Shown piece after piece: positions 8,759-12,064 of a DNA stretch of 12,064 bases. Position 1 is the stretch's first letter; each line of letters starts with the position of its first letter. The notes under the pieces are model-generated. The model had not been told where the DNA came from, did no database searches, and saw only the letters and a program-made list of their open reading frames with translations. This DNA is from Acidobacteriota bacterium. Lineage in GTDB: Bacteria; Acidobacteriota; Holophagae; Thermotomaculales; Thermotomaculaceae. The DNA lies in contig JALWHA010000148.1 of assembly GCA_027038695.1 (NCBI GenBank), forward strand, positions 1 to 12,064, read 5' to 3'. The position numbers and the translations under genes are program-made.

Positions 8759-8775
8759 GTTTTTTTCTAAGATTA

Positions 8776-9159
8776 TTACTTAACTTCAACCTCTGCACCA
8801 GCTTCTTCAAGAGCCTTTTTAATATCTTCAGCTTCTTCTTTAGCAATACCTTCTTTAACAGGATTAGGCGCCTTATCAACCAATTCTTTTGCTTCTTTGA
8901 GGCCGAGGCCGGTAAGTTTCTTAACAACTTTAACAACTTCAAGTTTCTTAGCACCAGGCGACTTAAGAATAACATCAAATTCCGTCTTTTCCTCAGCTGC
9001 TTCAGCAGCACCTGCTGCACCTGCAGCAGGAACAGCCACGGCTGCGGCTGCCGCACTTACACCGAATTCCTCTTCAAGAGCCTTAACAAGGTTGTTAAGC
9101 TCAAGAACCGTCATTTCCTTGATTGAGTTAATAATTTCTTCCTGAGTCAATTTTGCCAT
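8776..9159 (-). CDS. rplL: 50S ribosomal protein L7/L12
   Basis: This is the multicopy acidic stalk protein that recruits and stimulates translational GTPases such as EF-Tu and EF-G. It is 127 aa, close to the usual 120-130. The N-terminal helical dimerisation domain, which binds L10, is at 1-33. An alanine-rich flexible hinge is at about 34-57. The globular C-terminal domain, EFDVIL onward, is at 60-127 and contains the conserved GLGLKEAKELVDKAP stretch that contacts elongation factors. An in-frame ATG four codons upstream (9171) was rejected: the GGAGG that serves this gene overlaps it and lies five bases before the ATG at 9159, and the family starts with MAxLT-like residues. The gene ends with tandem TAA stops and a terminator. 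It lies 21 bases after rplJ, its obligate partner. Confidence 0.98.
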   Translation of the reverse strand: MAKLTQEEIINSIKEMTVLELNNLVKALEEEFGVSAAAAAVAVPAAGAAGAAEAAEEKTEFDVILKSPGAKKLEVVKVVKKLTGLGLKEAKELVDKAPNPVKEGIAKEEAEDIKKALEEAGAEVEVK

Positions 9160-9164
9160 TTTTT

Positions 9165-9169
9165 CCTCC
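9165..9169 (-). promoter_or_regulatory. Shine-Dalgarno site deciding the rplL start
   Basis: GGAGG is five bases before ATG at 9159-9157. It shares bases with an upstream in-frame ATG (9171-9169), which has no ribosome site of its own, so the inner ATG is the likely start. Confidence 0.85.
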
Positions 9170-9180
9170 ATATTTTAAAG

Positions 9181-9702
9181 TTAGTTTTCCTCTTTTTGTT
9201 TAGCAATCTGGTTAAGTACAACAGGAAAATTCCTGTAAATCCCCTGAAGGGCGGTAACCAATCCCTGCAAAGGATAATTGAGAAGATACATAAGTTTTGC
9301 CACCAACTCTTCTTTTGACGGAAGTGTAGCAATTTCATCAAACATTTCAGGCGTCAATAAGGTTTCTTCCAGAACTCCGCCTTTAAAAAAGAACGAATCC
9401 TTTTCTTTTGCAAAATCCGCCAAAACCTTAGCCAGAGCAACAGGATCTTCTTTAGAATAAGCTACAACTGTGTTTCTCACCAACCCATTAGTCGCTTCTT
9501 CAAATCTGGTACCTTCAGTAGCCTTTTTTAACAACCTGTTTTTAATCACCCTGTAAGTTGCACCAGTTTCTTTAATTTTCATTCTCAAAGCGTTATCTTC
9601 GTTAACGGTAACGCCCGAAAATTCAAAAAGGTAAAGACAAACAACACCTTCAAGGTCCTGTTTTAGATTTTCAACAAATTCTATTTTCTCTTTTTTAAAC
9701 AC
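9181..9702 (-). CDS. rplJ: 50S ribosomal protein L10
   Basis: This protein forms the base of the ribosomal stalk: its N-terminal domain binds 23S rRNA with L11, and its C-terminal helix holds L12 dimers. From the chosen start it is 173 aa (usual range 165-180). The conserved core includes GVTVNEDNALRMKIKETGATYRVIKN (30-55), with KNRLLKKA following, then a long C-terminal helix from about 128, TLPSKEELVAKLMYLL and onward, that would carry the L12 sites. The start is GTG at 9702, because GAGG (9712-9709) lies six bases upstream. A GTG four codons earlier (9714) overlaps the rplA stop and has no ribosome site. The SD itself overlaps the rplA TGA, implying translational coupling. The gap to rplA is only eight bases, so the usual L10 autoregulatory leader cannot lie here. 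Confidence 0.97.
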   Translation of the reverse strand: MFKKEKIEFVENLKQDLEGVVCLYLFEFSGVTVNEDNALRMKIKETGATYRVIKNRLLKKATEGTRFEEATNGLVRNTVVAYSKEDPVALAKVLADFAKEKDSFFFKGGVLEETLLTPEMFDEIATLPSKEELVAKLMYLLNYPLQGLVTALQGIYRNFPVVLNQIAKQKEEN

Positions 9703-9708
9703 GGTCCA

Positions 9709-9712
9709 CCTC
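9709..9712 (-). promoter_or_regulatory. Shine-Dalgarno site for rplJ overlapping the rplA stop codon
   Basis: GAGG begins within the rplA TGA (9713-9711) and stands six bases before GTG at 9702. Ribosomes terminating rplA would uncover or reuse this site, so coupled synthesis of L1 and L10 is likely. It also rejects the earlier GTG at 9714. Confidence 0.75.
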
Positions 9713-10403
9713 ACTCAACACTGGCAGGGTCTACTTTTATTCCAGGCCCCATTGTTGTAGAAATATAAATTGAGTGGATATACCTACCTTTAGCGGAAAC
9801 AGGTTTCGCTTTAATTATCGCTTGAATATAGGTTTTAGCATTATCAACCAATTGATCTTCCGCAAAAGACTTTTTCCCGATAGCATTGTGGACAATACCT
9901 GTCTTATCAACTTTGTACTCAATCCTACCTGCCTTTAACTCTTTTACAGCATTAGCGACATCAAACGTAACCGTTCCGGCTTTCGGGTTAGGCATCAATC
10001 CCCTCGGACCCAAAATCCTACCAAGTTTACCTACATGCCTCATCATGTCAGGCGTAGCTATTAGAGCGTCAAACTCCATCCAACCGCCCTGAATCTTTTC
10101 AACAAGATCCTCACCACCGACAATGTCTGCTCCTGCAGCTTCTGCTTCCTTATATTTATCTCCGGAAGCAATAACCGCAACCTTAACAGACTTTCCGGTA
10201 CCGTGGGGCAGCACTAAAGTCCCCCTTACCATCTGGTCGGCATACTTTGGGTTAACCCCGAGTCGCATATGGATTTCAAATGTCTCATCAAAACCCGCGT
10301 ATGCGACTTCTTTTGCCAACTTTACGGCTTGATCAAGGGGGTACTCTCTGTTAGGCTCGATCTTCTCTAACGCCTGACGATACTTTTTACCCCTTTTAGC
10401 CAT
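9711..10403 (-). CDS. rplA: 50S ribosomal protein L1
   Basis: This is the L1 stalk protein, which binds 23S rRNA helices 76-78, helps E-site tRNA leave, and in many bacteria represses its own operon by binding mRNA. It is 230 aa, against 234 in E. coli, and complete. ILGPRGLMPNPKAGT is at 130-144, followed by the family signature through VKELKAGRIEYKVDKTGIVH. The conserved C-terminal STTMGPGIKVDP is near 215-226; these belong to the RNA-binding domain I. Domain II, with IASGDKYKEAEAAGAD, is inserted in the middle. The ATG is preceded by TTGGAGG at four bases. Upstream is a 59-base gap able to form hairpins; downstream is rplJ, whose ribosome site overlaps this stop. Confidence 0.98.
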   Translation of the reverse strand: MAKRGKKYRQALEKIEPNREYPLDQAVKLAKEVAYAGFDETFEIHMRLGVNPKYADQMVRGTLVLPHGTGKSVKVAVIASGDKYKEAEAAGADIVGGEDLVEKIQGGWMEFDALIATPDMMRHVGKLGRILGPRGLMPNPKAGTVTFDVANAVKELKAGRIEYKVDKTGIVHNAIGKKSFAEDQLVDNAKTYIQAIIKAKPVSAKGRYIHSIYISTTMGPGIKVDPASVE

Positions 10404-10462
10404 AGCACCTCCAATTAGTATCTACCACATTAGCCCGTGGTCAGGCTTAATAGGCACAAGCC
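10404..10462 (-). promoter_or_regulatory. Structured rplK-rplA intergenic RNA, possible L1 operator
   Basis: This is the longest gap inside the ribosomal-protein block (59 bases). As RNA it can form GGCUU/AAGCC (five pairs) and ACCAC/GUGGU (five pairs) in tandem. Alternatively it can form UUA(A)GCC with GGCUAA (six pairs with one bulged A), which competes for the same AAGCC. The rplA ribosome site follows directly. L1 binds its own mRNA in many bacteria, and this is the only gap near rplA large enough to hold a site. I could not match it base by base to the L1 rRNA-like motif. Confidence 0.3.
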
Positions 10463-10888
10463 TTAGTCTTCTATAGTAACACCCATTGAACGGGCGGTAC
10501 CCTCAACAATTCTCATTGCCGCCTCAACATCTGTTGTGTTAAGATCCGGCATTTTAATCTGAGCAATCTCCCTTACCTTATCCCTCTTTAACTTACCAAC
10601 CTTTGTTTTATTAGGCTCAGAAGAACCCTTATTAATACCCAATTCCTTCATAATAAGATTGGCAACCGGAGGGGTTTTAGTTATAAAAGTGAAAGACCTA
10701 TCCTGATAAACAGTTATAACAACAGGAATTACCATCCCCATCTGGGTCTGTGTTCTAGAATTAAACTGTTTGCAAAAATCCATAATATTCACGCCATGCT
10801 GACCCAAAGCAGGCCCGATAGGGGGCGAAGGATTAGCCTTACCCGCTTCAATCTGTAATTTAATCTGCCCGATTACTTTTTTTGCCAT
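10463..10888 (-). CDS. rplK: 50S ribosomal protein L11
   Basis: This protein binds the GTPase-associated region of 23S rRNA, next to the L10-L12 stalk. It affects factor-dependent GTP hydrolysis and RelA-type stringent signalling, and it is part of the thiostrepton target. It is 141 aa, the standard length. The N-terminal domain carries the proline-rich PSPPIGPALGQHGVNIMDFCK (20-40) with conserved P22, P23 and P26. The C-terminal rRNA-binding domain starts near 72, with KTPPVANLIMKELGI and then the GxxxPNKxKVGKL-like stretch and VEGTARSMG (128-136). The ATG has GAGAGG six bases upstream. The 22-base gap after nusG is too small for a separate leader, so it is probably co-transcribed with nusG. 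Confidence 0.98.
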   Translation of the reverse strand: MAKKVIGQIKLQIEAGKANPSPPIGPALGQHGVNIMDFCKQFNSRTQTQMGMVIPVVITVYQDRSFTFITKTPPVANLIMKELGINKGSSEPNKTKVGKLKRDKVREIAQIKMPDLNTTDVEAAMRIVEGTARSMGVTIED

Positions 10889-10910
10889 AGTAAACCTCTC
10901 TATGTTCTAT

Positions 10911-11438
10911 TTATACCTTTTCAACCTTTAAAAATCCGAGCTCAACCGGAGTTGACCTGCCAAAAATAGTTACCATAACCCTGACGGTTCCCTTATCCGC
11001 GTTAACCTCTTCCACAGTTCCGATAAAGTTTTTAAAGGGCCCGTCAATAATCTTAACCTTATCGTTGGGAGCAAATTTAATCTCAGCCTTAGGCTTCTCT
11101 CTGGAAGTTTTTACCTGACTCAAGATCTCCTCAACCTCTTTATCTGTTAAAGGCTTCGGCTTCTTCCCTCCTACAAACCCGGTTACTTTAGGAGTGTTCC
11201 TCACAAAATGCCAGAGATGGTCATCCATCTCCATCTGAATAAGTATATACCCGGGGAAAAACTTTTTAACACTCTCAACCCTTTTACCCTTTTTAACCTC
11301 TACAACCTTTTCGGTAGGGATCAGTATCTGGGTGATCTTTTCTTCAAGACCGAAAGCCTTAATTCTTTTTTCCAGAGTTTCTTTTACTCTGTTTTCATAT
11401 CCCGAATAGGTGTGAATAATATACCACTGTAATGCCAT
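10911..11438 (-). CDS. nusG: Transcription termination/antitermination factor NusG
   Basis: NusG binds the RNA polymerase clamp, modulates pausing, and links polymerase to Rho or, through its KOW domain, to the leading ribosome. It is 175 aa with no extra domain. The NGN domain spans about 3-110, with WYIIHTYSGYENRV at its start and FPGYILIQMEMDDHLWHFVRNTPKVTGFVG in the middle. The KOW domain begins near 124, with NDKVKIIDGPFKNFIGTVEEV followed by the conserved FGRSTPVEL. The start ATG at 11438 was preferred to the GTG one codon before (11441) because GGGGAG lies six bases from the ATG and only three from the GTG. It lies 15 bases after secE. Confidence 0.98.
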   Translation of the reverse strand: MALQWYIIHTYSGYENRVKETLEKRIKAFGLEEKITQILIPTEKVVEVKKGKRVESVKKFFPGYILIQMEMDDHLWHFVRNTPKVTGFVGGKKPKPLTDKEVEEILSQVKTSREKPKAEIKFAPNDKVKIIDGPFKNFIGTVEEVNADKGTVRVMVTIFGRSTPVELGFLKVEKV

Positions 11439-11444
11439 CACATT

Positions 11445-11450
11445 CTCCCC
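11445..11450 (-). promoter_or_regulatory. Shine-Dalgarno site deciding the nusG start
   Basis: GGGGAG is followed by three closely set start codons: an out-of-frame ATG at 11443 that meets TGA at once, an in-frame GTG at 11441 and the in-frame ATG at 11438. Spacing of six bases favours the last. Confidence 0.7.
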
Positions 11451-11453
11451 GGG

Positions 11454-11663
11454 TTAAGAGCCCACAACTCTATAGATATACTCCACAGCGGTAGAAATCA
11501 CCTTATCGGAAGCATAAATAGCCGCTGAAAATATAGCAGTTAAAACCAGCACGGCTATAGTAGTGGCAATTACATCGTCCTTCGTCGGCCATGTAACTCT
11601 CTTCAATTCCTTCCAGGAATCCTTCAACCATTGAATCGTATCAGCGATCTTTTTATTAGCCAT
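11454..11663 (-). CDS. secE: Preprotein translocase subunit SecE
   Basis: SecE is the small essential clamp subunit of the SecYEG channel in the inner membrane. This is the short, single-span form: 69 aa, against 127 with three spans in E. coli. The amphipathic cytoplasmic helix carries the family motif LKDSWKELKRVTWPTKDDV (13-31). It is followed by one transmembrane segment at about 31-51 and a short outer tail. The ATG is preceded by GAGGTG about seven bases upstream, in the 20-base space after tRNA-Trp; ribosome access may therefore depend on release of the tRNA from the transcript. secE-nusG pairing is nearly universal in bacteria. Confidence 0.97.
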   Translation of the reverse strand: MANKKIADTIQWLKDSWKELKRVTWPTKDDVIATTIAVLVLTAIFSAAIYASDKVISTAVEYIYRVVGS

Positions 11664-11683
11664 CTTTCACCACCTCTAAAAAA

Positions 11684-11760
11684 TGGCAGGCCAGGAGGGA
11701 TTCGAACCCCCAACCCTCGGATTTGGAGTCCGACGCTCTGCCAATTAGAGCTACTGGCCT
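11684..11760 (-). tRNA. trnW: tRNA-Trp (anticodon CCA)
   Basis: A full cloverleaf of 77 bases including an encoded CCA (11686-11684). The acceptor stem AGGCCAG pairs with CTGGCCT over seven pairs and ends in discriminator G. The D stem is GCTC/GAGC. The anticodon stem TCGGA/TCCGA holds the loop CTCCAAA, giving anticodon CCA for UGG. The T stem GGGGG/CCCTC has one G-U pair and loop TTCGAAT. The variable loop is five bases. It lies 12 bases after the rpmG stop and 20 bases before secE, so it must be cut out of the shared mRNA. One tRNA in this place is common in tuf-secE clusters. Confidence 0.98.
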
Positions 11761-11772
11761 ACCTATACTCGT

Positions 11773-11925
11773 TTACGCTTTGGCTTCTTTATGAACCGTG
11801 TGTTTCTTACAGAACCTACAATACTTTTTCAACTCCAACTTTCCAGTCATCTTCTTCTTGTTTTTGGTAGTAGTATAATTTTTTCTTTTACACTCGGTGC
11901 ACTGTAAACTAATGATGTCTCTCAT
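11773..11925 (-). CDS. rpmG: 50S ribosomal protein L33, zinc-binding form
   Basis: A small basic protein of the large subunit near the E site, 50 aa. It begins MRDIISLQCTECKRKNYTT and holds two CxxC pairs, C9/C12 and C36/C39, the four-cysteine zinc-ribbon form, rather than the zinc-independent paralogue some bacteria switch to when zinc is scarce. The middle is lysine-rich, and the end KKHTVHKEAKA is typical of the family. The ATG is preceded by AGGTG. It starts 12 bases after the tuf stop and ends 12 bases before tRNA-Trp, the usual gene order. I translated it directly from the minus strand; it overlaps no other gene. Confidence 0.97.
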   Translation of the reverse strand: MRDIISLQCTECKRKNYTTTKNKKKMTGKLELKKYCRFCKKHTVHKEAKA

Positions 11926-11937
11926 GTTATCACCTAT

Positions 11938-12064
11938 TTACTCAATAATATTTGTAACTGTTCCGGCTCCAACTGTCCTTCCGCCTTCCCTGATAGCAAA
12001 CCTTAAACCCTGTTCCATTGCGATCGGGGTTATCAATTCTACCCTGATTGTCAGGTTGTCTCCA
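11938..12064 (-). CDS. tuf: Elongation factor Tu, C-terminal 41 residues (cut by window edge)
   Basis: EF-Tu carries aminoacyl-tRNA to the ribosome as a GTP complex. Only the end of the last beta-barrel domain is present: it begins GDNLTIRVELITPIAMEQG, continues RFAIREGGRTVGAGTVT, and ends NIIE and TAA. The FAIREGGRTVGAGTV stretch is diagnostic of EF-Tu domain 3. The rest, including the GTPase domain, lies beyond the right edge, so the start and promoter cannot be judged. The rpmG start follows after 12 bases, implying one transcript. Many bacteria carry two tuf copies; this one is in the tufB-like position. Confidence 0.97.
   Translation of the reverse strand, partial: GDNLTIRVELITPIAMEQGLRFAIREGGRTVGAGTVTNIIE

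Noticed and set aside
8980..9058. Alanine-codon-rich repeat-like stretch in rplL
   Set aside because: This is the normal flexible hinge of L7/L12, not a tandem repeat or a sign of transfer.
8625..9126. Open frames in other phases across rplL and the rplL-rpoB gap (8625-9056 minus, 8749-9126 and 8897-9145 plus)
   Set aside because: Low-complexity products come from reading the alanine- and lysine-rich rplL out of frame; the 8625-9056 frame also runs through the terminator.
9160..9171. Upstream ATG adding MEEK to L7/L12
   Set aside because: It overlaps the ribosome site of the inner ATG and has none of its own.
9703..9714. GTG at 9714 as the start of L10
   Set aside because: It overlaps the rplA stop and lacks a Shine-Dalgarno site, while GTG at 9702 has GAGG at six bases and gives a family-like N-terminus.
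11631..11870. Plus-strand frame across tRNA-Trp and rpmG
   Set aside because: It reads the complement of a clear tRNA and of L33; frames of this kind over tRNAs are common false gene calls.
1..12064. Mobile element, CRISPR, defence or other novel system
   Set aside because: All genes are core housekeeping genes in conserved order. No direct-repeat array, transposase, integrase or compositional break was seen on either strand.

Overview
The window is an uninterrupted, leftward-reading (minus-strand) copy of the conserved bacterial transcription/translation cluster. In transcription order it holds tuf (3' end only), rpmG, tRNA-Trp, secE, nusG, rplK, rplA, rplJ, rplL, rpoB and rpoC. Almost every base is accounted for. 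The longest non-coding gap is 173 bases (rplL to rpoB), and no gene-free stretch reaches 300 bases. No plus-strand gene, mobile element, CRISPR array or integrated element is visible.

The organism is a bacterium with AT-leaning DNA. The large RNA polymerase subunits carry proteobacterial-style insertions: two lineage inserts in beta, and one inside the trigger loop of beta'. The beta N-terminus also has an eight-cysteine insert after the words 'EYRIGNWECKCG'. From memory of family sequences, without a search, this combination and the wording of RpoC fit Acidobacteriota best. The phylum call is an inference.

Region by region. Bases 1-83 lie downstream of rpoC and hold no convincing terminator. 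They do hold a strong-looking leftward promoter with an A-tract, which must serve a gene beyond the left edge. Bases 84-8602 are rpoC and rpoB, 14 bases apart. Bases 8603-8775 hold a clear intrinsic terminator closing the ribosomal-protein block, then an AT-rich stretch that must contain the rpoB start signals. Bases 8776-10888 are rplL, rplJ, rplA and rplK. Bases 10911-11663 are nusG and secE. Bases 11684-12064 are tRNA-Trp, rpmG and the end of tuf.

Together the genes supply RNA polymerase (beta, beta'), its elongation factor NusG, the L11/L1 stalk, the L10-L12 factor-recruiting stalk, L33, EF-Tu, tryptophan tRNA and the SecE translocase subunit. The upstream genes are packed with gaps of 8 to 59 bases and look like one transcript; the terminator suggests that rpoBC is partly or wholly a separate unit. 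Three starts (rplJ, rplL, nusG) were moved inward because of Shine-Dalgarno placement, and two genes (rpoC, rplJ) use GTG.

No undescribed multi-gene system was found. The points most worth a second look are the double zinc-ribbon insert in RpoB, whose first half repeats the exact cysteine spacing of the RpoC zinc-binding domain; the terminator separating rplL from rpoBC; the lack of room for a standard L10 leader; and the promoter after rpoC.
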